Source: Oscillatoria acuminata PCC 6304
Lineage (GTDB): Bacteria > Cyanobacteriota > Cyanobacteriia > Cyanobacteriales > Laspinemataceae
Direction of reading: 5' to 3'
DNA: 64,000 nt
Assembly: GCF_000317105.1 (NCBI RefSeq)
Contig: NC_019693.1
Span: forward strand, 5,581,227-5,645,226
The notes below the pieces were generated by a model. The model made no database searches and was not told where the DNA came from. It worked only from the letters and a program-made list of their open reading frames with translations. Shown here in pieces: positions 16,669-26,297 of the stretch (the first letter of the stretch is position 1; every line of letters begins with the position of its first letter). The position numbers and the translations under genes were made by a program.

Positions 16669-17500
16669 AAATTTCTGAATGTACTATTTGATCCCTGGGG
16701 GTTTTCCTTTAACATGAGAACAAGGGAAAGAAAAAGAGTCAACCCTTGGGGAGGAATTCGTTGGCATCGAGTAGCACAACCGCAAACCCGGTGAAAATCA
16801 CGGTCATCTGTTCGTTGATTCAAATGGAAATTCCCGAGAATTTACGGTTGTTAATTCCAGACAATTATGGCCTTTTCCAGGCTTTAAACACTTCAATGCA
16901 ATCGTCTAAGCTGTCTTGAACAAGGCAGAGATTGAAAAGCCCGAGTTCCATTCGCCCCTTGAAAGGGACCGACAAAGTTGAGGGCGATCGCGCAGAATCC
17001 CCGATTTTGGACCTCAGCTTTTCATCGCGGAGCAATTGCCCTAAACTACAGTAGAGTTCGCCATCAGAATCAGGTATAACCCTGTTTCGTGGGTCTGGGG
17101 CATCATACAGAAGTTGCGGATTCGTCCTGGAGTTGGGCTGGGGTGCCATCCGGGGTGTAGACAGTCTGGATTGCGAGGTCGCTTTCTTTGCCAATTCGGG
17201 AGTCCGATGCTGGGGGAAAATTGCCGCCTTAGCTCCAGCTTGTAAGCGGATAGTTAAGATAAAGTCAGGGTGTTGCGATCGGTTCGGTTGAGTTTGAGTC
17301 TCCAGCAGTTTGCCGCAAAACGGACGAATATCTCCTAACCTTCTCTTTGAACACTCAAGAGACCCAACATCTTACCCGACTTGACAACCCTCATCGGTGG
17401 CCTCTGCTCTATCAGAGGGCGTAAAAAACTTACGGGATGAATATCAAAGATGCCGTCAGGGGAACTCTATTAAAAAGTGCCGTTGTACCAGGGAAAGTCT
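16669..17500. other. Intergenic region with one doubtful reading frame
   Basis: About 830 bases without a secure gene. A coding-like minus-strand frame is open from 17371 to 16865, reported separately. The segment before 17501 contains the likely promoter of the next gene. No repeats were noted. Confidence 0.5.
16865..17194 (-). CDS. Doubtful hypothetical protein or gene remnant
   Basis: The minus-strand frame is open for about 168 codons (17371-16865), but the only start codon of ATG, GTG or TTG type is a TTG at 17194 with no good ribosome site. The C-terminal part looks protein-like, with YDAPDPRNRVIPDSDGELY, GQLLRDEKLRSKIGDSA and SLDDCIEVFKAWKRP. Upstream residues such as RPFCGKLLETQTQPN also look coding. 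It could be a gene whose start was lost or a chance frame. No family was recognised. Confidence 0.3.
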   Translation of the reverse strand: MAKKATSQSRLSTPRMAPQPNSRTNPQLLYDAPDPRNRVIPDSDGELYCSLGQLLRDEKLRSKIGDSARSPSTLSVPFKGRMELGLFNLCLVQDSLDDCIEVFKAWKRP

Positions 17501-18373
17501 ATGTCAAGCCCTATTATCCTTGTCCAGCCTACCTTAGCTCAAGCGCCGGAAGCGAATGACTCCAAATTTCCCCTTTCATCCGATCAACTGTGGATGTCAG
17601 TATCTGGGGGCCTGTTGCTGTTGTTGATAGCATCCTTTGTGTTTCAAAAGGTGCAACTAGAACAGCTCAAGAAAAAGATTAAATTTGATGAGTTTAAAAA
17701 TAAAGAGCTACAAAAGAAGCTAAAAATGTCCCTCGAAGCCATCACCAAGATGGAAAAAAATCCCGACCTTATTCACTCGCGGGAGTTTAACTTAGACTAT
17801 CTGCGCATGAGAATGGAGGAAGAGAACTTCCACTTTGCCGTTGTCAATCAAATTAAAGTTAAGGTGAAAGAAAAAATCTCGGTGGCCCTGCGTCCGAATG
17901 CAGAAACCCGAGGTTCTGGGCGACAAGTGGATGAAATATTTGACGTGGAATATCATCTAGGTGACGTGGCCAAGTCGAAGAAAAGAGTCCTGTTTCGCAT
18001 TCAAATTAAGTTAACCAAATTACCCACCCAAGCTACTTCAAAAACGATTAGCCAAATTATTGACTGTCTGGAAACCTATCTCAGTGCCAGGGATGATCAT
18101 GATACCTGGCAACCGACAATTCAAGGTAGGGTGGCTTACATCCACTGGGATCAAAAAGCCAAACCGACTCCATTATTAGTGTTGGAACAATCGAATGAAG
18201 GGGTAAACGTGACGTTCCGGACGACAACTGCACGACGGGTCTCCGCCTCAGACACCTCAGATACAGGCGCGATGACTGGTGCAACTTCGATCACAAACGC
18301 AACAACGCGCCGGGGGAAAACCGGAACCAAGACGAAAACCCCAGGAAATGCGGGCAAAAAACCGCGTCGTTAA
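17501..18373 (+). CDS. Hypothetical membrane-anchored protein with basic tail
   Basis: A 290-residue protein of unknown function. A membrane helix lies near residues 30-48 (SVSGGLLLLLIASFVF), followed by a basic coiled-coil-like stretch (KVQLEQLKKKIKF to KKLKMSLEAITKM). A soluble domain of about 150 residues with strand-helix alternation comes next, then a low-complexity Thr/Ala/Ser and basic tail ending GNAGKKPRR. The frame is open from a GTG at 17477, but the ATG at 17501 has AGGGA six bases upstream and is preferred. It stands alone and is convergent with the DevA-like gene. The basic tail suggests contact with nucleic acid or membrane lipids (inference only). Confidence 0.72.
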   Translation: MSSPIILVQPTLAQAPEANDSKFPLSSDQLWMSVSGGLLLLLIASFVFQKVQLEQLKKKIKFDEFKNKELQKKLKMSLEAITKMEKNPDLIHSREFNLDYLRMRMEEENFHFAVVNQIKVKVKEKISVALRPNAETRGSGRQVDEIFDVEYHLGDVAKSKKRVLFRIQIKLTKLPTQATSKTISQIIDCLETYLSARDDHDTWQPTIQGRVAYIHWDQKAKPTPLLVLEQSNEGVNVTFRTTTARRVSASDTSDTGAMTGATSITNATTRRGKTGTKTKTPGNAGKKPRR

Positions 18374-18526
18374 AAGGTGAGGAATGCAAGGCGGAGGTAT
18401 CTGTTATGCAACACTCGGATGGGGGGATTAAGTCCAGGATATGTCCTCAAAGTTATCCAAAATCCCCCCTTGCGATCGCCCGGTTTTTGAGCGTGACCCC
18501 AGGTCCGGCATCTGCGGATTACCACC

Positions 18527-19264
18527 CTATCCCCACCCTTCCTTGAGTCGTCCATCTTCCATCTGAACGATGCGATCGGCAATGTCTAAAATCCGGGGGT
18601 CATGAGTCACCAGCAAGATGGTACAACCTTGGTCTTTTGCCAAACGTTGCATCAGTTCAACCACATCTCGACCGGATTTACTATCCAGTGCAGCAGTGGG
18701 TTCATCTGCTAAAACCAATTGAGGATGACTCGCTAATGCACGGGCGATCGCCACCCGTTGTTTTTGTCCCCCGGAGAGGTTTTCCGGATAATAATCCACC
18801 CATTCTCTTAATCCCACCGATTCTAACATCGCCGTCGCTTTGGCTTTCATTTTGCTCTCGTCCCCGGGTTGAGAATGCAAATCCAGGGACATTTGAACAT
18901 TTTGCCTTGCGGTTAAACAGTTTAACAAGTTATGGGCTTGAAAAATATACCCAATATTCCGGCGAACTTGCACCAATTTGTTCTGACTCGCCCCACAAAG
19001 TTGTTGATTGCACACTTTCAAACTCCCTTCTTGGGTTGAGCGCAATCCTCCCATTAAGGTTAACAATGTGGTTTTTCCCGAACCCGATGGTCCGGTCATT
19101 AAAACAATTTCTCCCGAATAAATCGTTAATTTAATATCAAATAAAATCTGTTTCCTGAGAGTTCCTTTTCCAAAATAATGATTGACGTTTTCAATTTCCA
19201 CCACAGCAGAGGGCCGAGAAGAAATGGGTTGAGAATTGAAATTAGAGGCGTGATGAGCATTCAT
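18527..19264 (-). CDS. devA: DevA-family ABC exporter ATPase
   Basis: The ATP-binding subunit of a MacB/DevBCA-type exporter. Walker A is TGPSGSGKTTLL, the signature is LSGGQKQRVAIARAL, Walker B is LVLADEPTAAL, and the H-loop is LLVTHDPRI. The length is about 245 residues from the start chosen here. ATG at 19264 has AAGGG five bases upstream; a longer frame from 19366 would overlap devC and lacks a ribosome site. It is the last gene of the devB-devC-devA cluster, 76 bp after devC. In heterocyst formers the DevBCA pump exports glycolipids together with a TolC partner; in other cyanobacteria paralogues export unknown substrates. The DevA name refers to the family rather than to heterocyst function. 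Confidence 0.92.
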   Translation of the reverse strand: MNAHHASNFNSQPISSRPSAVVEIENVNHYFGKGTLRKQILFDIKLTIYSGEIVLMTGPSGSGKTTLLTLMGGLRSTQEGSLKVCNQQLCGASQNKLVQVRRNIGYIFQAHNLLNCLTARQNVQMSLDLHSQPGDESKMKAKATAMLESVGLREWVDYYPENLSGGQKQRVAIARALASHPQLVLADEPTAALDSKSGRDVVELMQRLAKDQGCTILLVTHDPRILDIADRIVQMEDGRLKEGWG

Positions 19265-19340
19265 AATCCCTTGAATTTTTAGCGGTTCTGATGGGAGATG
19301 ATTCCCGGTTTCTAACCCAGATTTAAGGGGTAACTTCTGA

Positions 19341-20501
19341 CTAAAAAATATCCGCCGGGTCGGCATCGCGCAGTTTCCGTAAAGCGACTGCCCCGGAAAT
19401 GGCGCACATGATCAGAGTGAGAACCAGAACCAAAACTGCCCGTTCTGGGGTCATGGCAATGGGTAAACGGGTGGCATTGCGGGTTAAAGTATATAATAAA
19501 AAATTGGCGATCGCAAAGGCCGGAATATATCCCAAAACCGCTAAAATCACCGCTTCTTGTAATACCACCCCCACAAAATACCAATCGGCATATCCCATCG
19601 CCTTGAGGGTGGCATATTCCGCCAAATGACTGGCGACATCGGTATATAAAATCTGATAAACGATCGCAATTCCCACCATAAACCCCATAATCGTCCCCAG
19701 GGTAAACACGAAACCGATCGCCGTCCGAGTCTTCCAATAGTTCTGTTCCCTTTCAATAAACCCCTGATGACTCAGGACCAGCACATCTGGGGGTAAGCGA
19801 GACTGAATCTGGGCGATTACTGCTTCCACATTCGCCCCGGGTTTCAGATGAATTAACCCTACATCCACCTCATGAATACTCCGTCGTTTAAACAATTTTA
19901 AAAACGTTAAATCACTGGTAATCAAACTGCCATCAGCCCCAAAAGAAGCGCCCAAACTAAACAATCCCCGGACTTCAATTCTCCGCCCGCCTACTTCAGT
20001 TTTGACCGCCGGACCTTCTTGCAAAAGCTGGGGAATGGGTCCAAATTCGGAACGAGCATCGCGGTCAAATAGTCCAATATCTAAGGGTTTAATTTTATCT
20101 AAATTTGCCCTAACTTCCGGCATATTAAACACTGATTTAGTTGGGTCAATCCCCAAAACTAAAATCGAACGATCGCTTTTATCCACGGGATTTTTCCAAC
20201 TCCCAATCGCCAGATATAACGGACTGACCGCTTGTACTTCCGGGACTGCCAAAGTTTGGTAGAGGCGACGTCGAGAAAAAGACTGCATGGAAATCAACGC
20301 TTGCGATCGCGGACTGATTAACACGATATCTCCCGTCAAACTCTGGTGCAACCGAGTCGAACTATCAAACAGGGCATCGCGAAATCCCAACTGCATAAAC
20401 ATCAAAATATCTGCAAACGCAATCCCGGCGATCGCCACCAACAGGCGGCTTTTTTCCCGAGACAATTGTAACCAAGCTAAAGGAATTTTTCGGAACATCA
20501 T
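19341..20501 (-). CDS. devC: DevC-family ABC exporter permease
   Basis: A 386-residue permease of the MacB/FtsX class. An N-terminal membrane helix (about residues 20-38, LLVAIAGIAFADILMFM) is followed by a large extracytoplasmic domain (about 45-260). Three C-terminal helices follow (about 265-290, 315-340, 350-372), separated by LATLKAMGYADWYF, the usual FtsX coupling segment. It starts 12 bp after devB and precedes devA. It should use the periplasmic stroke generated by ATP hydrolysis to push substrate through the adaptor, without carrying it across the inner membrane channel (family knowledge). Confidence 0.92.
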   Translation of the reverse strand: MMFRKIPLAWLQLSREKSRLLVAIAGIAFADILMFMQLGFRDALFDSSTRLHQSLTGDIVLISPRSQALISMQSFSRRRLYQTLAVPEVQAVSPLYLAIGSWKNPVDKSDRSILVLGIDPTKSVFNMPEVRANLDKIKPLDIGLFDRDARSEFGPIPQLLQEGPAVKTEVGGRRIEVRGLFSLGASFGADGSLITSDLTFLKLFKRRSIHEVDVGLIHLKPGANVEAVIAQIQSRLPPDVLVLSHQGFIEREQNYWKTRTAIGFVFTLGTIMGFMVGIAIVYQILYTDVASHLAEYATLKAMGYADWYFVGVVLQEAVILAVLGYIPAFAIANFLLYTLTRNATRLPIAMTPERAVLVLVLTLIMCAISGAVALRKLRDADPADIF

Positions 20502-20513
20502 GATTATGCCAAT

Positions 20514-22523
20514 TTATTCAGGAATGATTACGGGTGGATCGGCAGGAACCGAAGGGCTCGGGGGAACCATTGGCGAGGACATCGTGGCAATGATCACCTC
20601 CACTTGTAAATTCGTCAACCCAGAAACCCGTTCACTGTCTTGGGGGTCGAGGCGAATTTTCACCTCCACCACTCGGGCATCGGTATCCGCAGTTGGGTCC
20701 GTTTCCAGAACATCTTTTTTGCCAATTTGTAACCCGATGCGATCGACGGTCCCCAACAATTCTCCATCCACCGCTTGACTTGTAATTGCCGCCCGTTGAC
20801 CCAAGCGCACATAGCGAATATCGGTTTCATATACCTCAGCCACGATGAACATTCGGTCCGTTTGCGCGATCGCCACAATGCCTTGGTCTTGAGTAATACT
20901 TTCCCCGGGTCGCGTATTAATCGCCAGCACTCGACCCTCAATGGGTGAGCGCACATAGGCTTCATCCAGACGCGCCTGGGCTTCTGCTTCGACGGCGATC
21001 GCACTATCCACCTCCGCCTCGGCCAATTGTACATCCACAGTCCGCACTTCGGAAATACTCTCTAAAATGGACCGGGCTTCCTGGAGTTCCTGTTCTCCCG
21101 TCGCCCGAATCCGGTCGCGAGTGACGACTGCCTCATTGAGTTGTTCCCGACCCACTTTTTGGAGTTGTTGCTGCTTAACTTCTGCCTCACTCAGTTCCGC
21201 TTGACCTGTGCGGCCCAGTTGAGTTAACACCGCTTGTTCTTCCTGCAATTGTTCTGCTGCCGTGGCTTGAACTCGTTGCAGATTGGTCCTAGCCTCTTCA
21301 ATTTGCTTGCCCACGGTTCCCTCAATTTTAGTGAGAGTGGCCCGGGCTTCCTCCAGGAGTTTTGCCCCAGTTTCGTTAATTTTTTCTAAAGTGGCGATCG
21401 CTTCTAACTGTTGCTGACGAGTCGTGCGATCGAGTTCTTCGAGTCTCGCCTGCGCCGCTTTCACCTCTTGCAGTGCCACTTCCACATCCAGGCGTTTGGT
21501 ATCATAAACCGAGGCACTAATCCCGCCTTCTAGGTAAAGGTGCTCGTAGCGTCGGAACTCTATCCCGGCATTTTCTAGTTTCGCTTGCAACTGGGAAATG
21601 ACTGCTTGTTGTGCGGCGAGTCTCTCCTCTCGTTCTGCTTGCAAGCGGGCGATGGTGGCTTGTTGGACAGCGCGATCGCCTTGAATCTGAGCTTCTAAGC
21701 GAGAAATCGTCGCTTGTTGGGCCGCCCTTTGACCTGTGAGTTCCGCTTGCAAGCGGGCGATCGTTGCCTCTTGAGTTAGAATCTGACCTTGGAGTTCCGC
21801 CTGCAAGCGAGAAATCCCGGCTTCCCTCGCGGTGACATTCCCTTCTAATTGGGCGCTAAAACGGTCAACGGTCGCCCCTTGTGCGGCGATATCCCCTTCC
21901 ACCTGAGCACGCAGGCGAGCAATGGTGGCATCCTGAACCGCCAGGTCCCGGGGAATCTGGGCCTGTAAGCGGGCGATCGCCGCTTCTTGGGCGGCAATGT
22001 CCCCACTTTTAGCCCCGGCTTTGACTTGCGCTAATTTCGCTTGAGCGATTTTCACCTGTTGTTTAGCTTGTTCGAGTTGTGCGGCAAGGCGATCGCGACT
22101 GTCTAAAATGGCGATGGTTTGATCTGCACGCACGCGATCGCCTTCCTCAATTAATAATTGTCCCAATCGGTCTCCCTGCATGGCGTTGGGTGCAGAGACT
22201 TGAATCACTTGGGAACCCGGTTCGACTCGTCCTAATGCACTCACATATTGCAGAGTGGGAGGCGTTTCAATCGGGGTGGGAGTTTCGCTTTCTTGAGTTA
22301 CAGGTCGGGTCTGTAATAAAGTGTAAATCGAATATCCCCCAATGGCGATCGCCGCTATCACGAGAATTAAGGTCACCCAGGGAGGAAGAAAGCCCACTCG
22401 TTCTAGGGGGGTCCTCCCTACCTGGGCCTGAGTCTTCAAGGATGCATCGGCGACCGGAACAGAGGACGCAGTAAATTGGCGATCGGGTTTTTTATCCTTG
22501 TCTTGGACAGACTCGTGACCCAT
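20514..22523 (-). CDS. devB: DevB-family membrane fusion protein with extended hairpin
   Basis: The periplasmic adaptor of the exporter, linking the DevC/DevA pump to a TolC-type outer-membrane channel. At 669 residues it is much longer than typical DevB proteins (about 400-480). A membrane anchor covers residues 50-69, with a lipoyl/beta-barrel half before and after. The long helical hairpin has an up arm of eight 18-residue units (177-320), a turn region (321-366) and a down arm of seven 18-residue units (367-492). Then the second half returns with AYVRSPIEGRVLAIN and PGESITQDQGIVAIA. The hairpin length should set the reach to the outer-membrane partner. It is first in the operon. Its ATG at 22523 is the first in frame. 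Confidence 0.92.
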   Translation of the reverse strand: MGHESVQDKDKKPDRQFTASSVPVADASLKTQAQVGRTPLERVGFLPPWVTLILVIAAIAIGGYSIYTLLQTRPVTQESETPTPIETPPTLQYVSALGRVEPGSQVIQVSAPNAMQGDRLGQLLIEEGDRVRADQTIAILDSRDRLAAQLEQAKQQVKIAQAKLAQVKAGAKSGDIAAQEAAIARLQAQIPRDLAVQDATIARLRAQVEGDIAAQGATVDRFSAQLEGNVTAREAGISRLQAELQGQILTQEATIARLQAELTGQRAAQQATISRLEAQIQGDRAVQQATIARLQAEREERLAAQQAVISQLQAKLENAGIEFRRYEHLYLEGGISASVYDTKRLDVEVALQEVKAAQARLEELDRTTRQQQLEAIATLEKINETGAKLLEEARATLTKIEGTVGKQIEEARTNLQRVQATAAEQLQEEQAVLTQLGRTGQAELSEAEVKQQQLQKVGREQLNEAVVTRDRIRATGEQELQEARSILESISEVRTVDVQLAEAEVDSAIAVEAEAQARLDEAYVRSPIEGRVLAINTRPGESITQDQGIVAIAQTDRMFIVAEVYETDIRYVRLGQRAAITSQAVDGELLGTVDRIGLQIGKKDVLETDPTADTDARVVEVKIRLDPQDSERVSGLTNLQVEVIIATMSSPMVPPSPSVPADPPVIIPE
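21048..21425 (-). repeat. Seven 18-residue repeats, down arm of the DevB hairpin
   Basis: Residues 367-492 divide exactly into seven 18-residue units, for example TVGKQIEEARTNLQRVQA and TGEQELQEARSILESISE. Each begins with T or V plus a small residue and keeps the EA and LxxI positions. Confidence 0.85.
21564..21995 (-). repeat. Eight 18-residue repeats, up arm of the DevB hairpin
   Basis: Residues 177-320 divide exactly into eight 18-residue units, for example AVQDATIARLRAQVEGDI and AAQQATISRLEAQIQGDR. The core pattern is AxQxAxIxRLxAxxxxxx. Eighteen residues equal five turns of an alpha helix, so like positions line up along one face. Confidence 0.9.
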
Positions 22524-22684
22524 AATGACTTAATAATACCGATTTAGGCTTAGGGTTGAGAGGCAAACCGCTCTTTCTCGATTGATTGTATAGGATTTTG
22601 ACTCAGTGGTGACCAGCAATAAATCAAAATCCCCAGTTTTCCTGTTGAGATTTAACCTCATCCGTTGCCCTAGCAACCCTTAAA

Positions 22685-22710
22685 ACCCGGTTTCTAGGCT
22701 GAAACCGGGT
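22685..22710. repeat. GAAACCGGGT inverted repeat
   Basis: ACCCGGTTTC (22685-22694), loop TAGGCT, GAAACCGGGT (22701-22710). A hairpin form of the dispersed AGAAACCGGGTTTCT motif, lying between argD and devB. Confidence 0.8.
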
Positions 22711-22744
22711 GTGCGATCGCCCTCAATCCCCTCCGGGGGTAAAA

Positions 22745-24016
22745 TTAAGCACTCAATTGCGCGATCGCCTTACCAAGGGTTGCTAATGCTTCATCCACTT
22801 CTGAGGCAGTAACAATCAAAGGCGGAACAAACCGCACCACTTTCGGTCCTGCGGGAACCAGTAATAATCCGGCTGCCATTGCCACTTTGACAATTTCAAT
22901 CGAAGTCATTTCAGTCTCGGCAGACAACTCCAAACCATTAATCAGTCCCCAACCGCGTACCTCAGCAATCAGATTCGGATATTGAGTGGCGATCGCCTGT
23001 AATCCCTGGCGTAATTGTTCCCCCCGTTGTGCGGCATTGACTAACAAATTCTCCTGTTCCAGGGTTTGACAGACCGTCAGGGCCACCCCACAAGCAAAGG
23101 GATTGCCGCCATAGGTACTGGCATGATCTCCCGGTTGGAAGATATTACAACTGGATTTACATAATGTTGCCCCAATGGGGATGCCACCGCCTAATCCTTT
23201 AGCTGAGGTAAAGATATCCGGTTCAATGCCGAGATTTTCATATCCCCACAGCTTCCCAGACCGGCCCATTCCTACCTGTACTTCGTCTAAAATCAGCAAA
23301 ATGCCTAAGTCATCGCAAATTTGTCGGACGGCCTGGAAGTAACTCACATCTCCGGGACGGACGCCGCCTTCTCCCTGTAGCGGTTCGAGGAGAATTGCTG
23401 CAACTCGGCGCTTTTCGCCCCCATCTAATTCGGCGATCGCAGTTTTAATGGCCTCAATATCATTAAACGGCACATAAGCAAACCCGGGGACCAACGGGGC
23501 GAAATTCTTTTGATATTTGGGTTGACCCGTGGCAGTAATGGTGGCGAGGGTGCGTCCGTGGAAACTTGCATGGGCGGTTAAAATCACCGGATCATCGATA
23601 TGTAATACGGTGTGAGCGTATTTGCGGGCGAGTTTGATGGCACCTTCATTCGCTTCTGCACCGGAGTTACAGAAAAACACGCGATCGGCACAGGAATGAG
23701 CCACCAACCACTGGGCTAAAGCCCCCTGTTCGGGAATATAATACAAGTTAGACACATGATGCAGCTTTTGGATTTGTTCCGTCACTGCTTTGACCATTGC
23801 CGGATGGGCGTGTCCCAGGGTACAGGTGGCAATCCCGGCGACAAAATCCAGGTATGCGCGGCCTTCGGTATCCCAAACACGGCATCCCTGACCCCGTTCT
23901 AGGGCCAGGGGAAAGCGTCCGTAGGTGGTCATCACCGCTGCATCAAACTCCGCAGGGTCAAAAACAGATGGGTTCGTTTCAAGGTTGGGCTGGGAAATGA
24001 GGGTTTCTGGACTCAC
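22745..24016 (-). CDS. argD: Acetylornithine aminotransferase
   Basis: A class III PLP aminotransferase of arginine synthesis, converting N-acetylglutamate semialdehyde to N-acetylornithine with glutamate as amino donor. The 423-residue length is normal. Visible blocks are TYGRFPLALERGQG, FCNSGAEANEGAIKLARK, FHGRTLATITATGQPK, ILDEVQVGMGRSGKLW and the PLP lysine in TSAKGLGGGIPIGA. The gene starts at GTG 24016 with AGGAGA five bases upstream. It is on the same strand as the DevBCA cluster but 220 bp away with its own repeats between, so it is probably separate. An equivalent role on succinyl or other intermediates cannot be excluded. Confidence 0.95.
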   Translation of the reverse strand: MSPETLISQPNLETNPSVFDPAEFDAAVMTTYGRFPLALERGQGCRVWDTEGRAYLDFVAGIATCTLGHAHPAMVKAVTEQIQKLHHVSNLYYIPEQGALAQWLVAHSCADRVFFCNSGAEANEGAIKLARKYAHTVLHIDDPVILTAHASFHGRTLATITATGQPKYQKNFAPLVPGFAYVPFNDIEAIKTAIAELDGGEKRRVAAILLEPLQGEGGVRPGDVSYFQAVRQICDDLGILLILDEVQVGMGRSGKLWGYENLGIEPDIFTSAKGLGGGIPIGATLCKSSCNIFQPGDHASTYGGNPFACGVALTVCQTLEQENLLVNAAQRGEQLRQGLQAIATQYPNLIAEVRGWGLINGLELSAETEMTSIEIVKVAMAAGLLLVPAGPKVVRFVPPLIVTASEVDEALATLGKAIAQLSA

Positions 24017-24683
24017 TACTTTCTCCTATGTTCCTGAGTTGTTACGCGGGTTGGCTGCGACCCGCCTAGAATTATATTTTATCCTAACTAACTCCTCGTC
24101 CTTTTGCGGTTAAGAAGATTAAACTTTTCTGCCCTTGGATTGCTTCAATTGGAGAACTGGCTTTTACAAAAATTCCTCAAAATGGGCTTGACTTTTCCGG
24201 TAATTTCTGTTAACTTTACAATGGGAAAATATGCCGCCCTATTATAGGTAAAATGGGAAAGAACAGTCGGAGAGAATCGAACCAGGAAGGCGGGAACGGT
24301 CATGAGGAATCAATGGGTTCTGATTCAGCAATATTTTTAAGAAGTTAAGAAGAAGCGGTGCAATCCGTAAGATTACGGGGGGTCCCTGTCAACGAGGGAA
24401 ATCACGAAGGGTTGCCAAATGTCAGGGTTTCCTGACTCCCTGGGCCGGAGATGAGATAGGCGATCGGTTCAGAACATCACGATGGACCCACCTCTAGTCC
24501 CTGGTCCTGAGAATCTGGCGATCGCGTGACCCGGACACTGATGATTCCTAACGACCGGAGGAGTTTTCAGGGATATGGTACAGTATTCAAGACCCCAAAT
24601 TCTAGGTTTCCATCCGGGTTTTTGTAGCATTTGTAACCTTCCCCCAATTGTCCGTAAGTTTCATTCAAATCGTGATGGGATTA
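24017..24683. other. Divergent intergenic region between argD and the antiporter gene
   Basis: About 670 bases. It includes a TTGACT near 24189 and TTTACAATGG about 20 bases later as weak promoter-like elements. No gene, strong hairpin or repeat was found. Confidence 0.45.
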
Positions 24684-26297
24684 ATGACTAACCGCGCCCC
24701 TTTTCCACATTTTCTTTCCCAAATAGAATCGGGGACATCCGTTCAATCGGGACGAGTAGAAGAATTAGCGATCGTTCTGATTATTCTGTTATTAGTCGCT
24801 ACCTTTGTCGCCATTTTTTCCCGGCGATTTAAAGTTCCCTATGTCACCGGGTTAGTCTTAGCCGGTTTAGCCATCACCGAATTTTTACCCGGAAACATTG
24901 GCTTAGATTCTTCTTTAATTTTAAACCTATTCTTACCCATTTTAGTCTTTGAAGCAGCCATTAATACCGATATTAGTCGGTTACGCAGCACCATCGTTCC
25001 CATTTCTTTATTAGCTGGTCCGGGTCTGATGGTTTCTTTTGGGGTCACCGGACTGCTGATTAAATTCGGATTAGGATTAGACTGGATTCCCGCCTTATTA
25101 GTTGGCGTGATTTTAGCTGTCACTGATACCGTGTCAGTTATTGCTGTCTTTAAAGAGGTTTCGGTTCCCAGTCGGCTATCGACCATTGTCAACGGAGAGA
25201 GTCTGTTTAATGATGGGGTCGCCTTAGTGATATTCACCTTGTTGGTGAATGTTCAAATTATGGGGAGTTTTTCCTTCGTTAATGGACTGCAACAACTCTT
25301 TATTGTCATCCTGGGCGGAACCATAATTGGAGTAATGGTGGGTTATTTAAGTAGCGGATTGTTGGCCCGTTATGATGATGGTTTAACCAGTATTTTACTC
25401 AGCGTTGCCGTAGCTTTGGGGACCTTTCAACTCGGGCAGTTACTCGGAGTATCTGGAGTGGTTGGGGTTGTCGTTGCTGGCTTATTAGTGGGCAATATTG
25501 GGATAAAACAGACTGCTTCAGCATCGAATCGGATTGCTTTATATAGTTTCTGGGAATATGCGGGATTTGGGGTAAATACGTTTATTTTTTTGCTGATTGG
25601 CTTAGAAATCAATCCCCTAACTCTCTGGAATACTTTGCCTGCCGTCCTGTTAGCCATTTTAGCTTATCAAGTTGGGCGACTTTTGTCTGTTTATCCGTTA
25701 TTAACCCTTCTTCAATGGGTTGACCGTCCCATCCCTATCCGGTGGAAGCACGTTTTATTTTTAGGAAATATTAAAGGGTCATTATCTATGGCGATGGCTT
25801 TAACCTTACCGGCTACATTAGAGGGAAGGTCCCAATTAATTGCCTTATTGTTTGGGACGGTGTTACTTTCGTTGGTGGGACAGGGATTGAGTTTACCCTG
25901 GTTAGTTAAACGCTTGAATATTCAAGAGATTTCCGCATTTCGCCAGAAAATTCAGGAATTACAAGCGCAATTAATGGCGGCTAAAGCGGCCCAAGAAGAG
26001 TTAAATAATCTTCTGAAGGCGGGGGTTTTGCCCAAGTCAATTTATGAAGAAATGCGGGCTTCCTACCAGGTTAAAATTGCCGGGGCGGAGAAACAATTGC
26101 GGGATATTTATAATATCAGGCCCGAGGATGAAAATGGGGGCGATCGCGGAAAATTGGATGCAGTCTGGCGGCAAGTCTTGCTGGCGGAGAAAAGCGCTTT
26201 AAATGACGCCCTCCGCAAGCAAATTTTATCCGAAGAAATTGTTCAGAAGCAGGTGAACTATTTGAATCAACAATTATTAAAATTAGAAGATGATTAA
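24684..26297 (+). CDS. Na+/H+ antiporter, CPA1/NhaP type
   Basis: A membrane protein of about 537 residues with 11-12 hydrophobic helices (residues 20-420) and a cytoplasmic coiled-coil tail of about 120 residues rich in KxxELQAQLMAAK-type helix. The ion-binding block SLFNDGVALVIFTLLV contains the paired N-D signature of electroneutral CPA1 antiporters, and FVEAAINTDI-like and GNIKGSLSMAMALTLP segments are also typical. It exchanges Na+ or K+ for H+ at the cytoplasmic or thylakoid membrane. The frame opens with a TTG at 24648; ATG 24684 is chosen for lack of a convincing site at the earlier codon. Its stop overlaps the convergent TrkA-like gene by 4 bp. It forms a local cation-homeostasis group with the two next genes. 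Confidence 0.9.
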   Translation: MTNRAPFPHFLSQIESGTSVQSGRVEELAIVLIILLLVATFVAIFSRRFKVPYVTGLVLAGLAITEFLPGNIGLDSSLILNLFLPILVFEAAINTDISRLRSTIVPISLLAGPGLMVSFGVTGLLIKFGLGLDWIPALLVGVILAVTDTVSVIAVFKEVSVPSRLSTIVNGESLFNDGVALVIFTLLVNVQIMGSFSFVNGLQQLFIVILGGTIIGVMVGYLSSGLLARYDDGLTSILLSVAVALGTFQLGQLLGVSGVVGVVVAGLLVGNIGIKQTASASNRIALYSFWEYAGFGVNTFIFLLIGLEINPLTLWNTLPAVLLAILAYQVGRLLSVYPLLTLLQWVDRPIPIRWKHVLFLGNIKGSLSMAMALTLPATLEGRSQLIALLFGTVLLSLVGQGLSLPWLVKRLNIQEISAFRQKIQELQAQLMAAKAAQEELNNLLKAGVLPKSIYEEMRASYQVKIAGAEKQLRDIYNIRPEDENGGDRGKLDAVWRQVLLAEKSALNDALRKQILSEEIVQKQVNYLNQQLLKLEDD

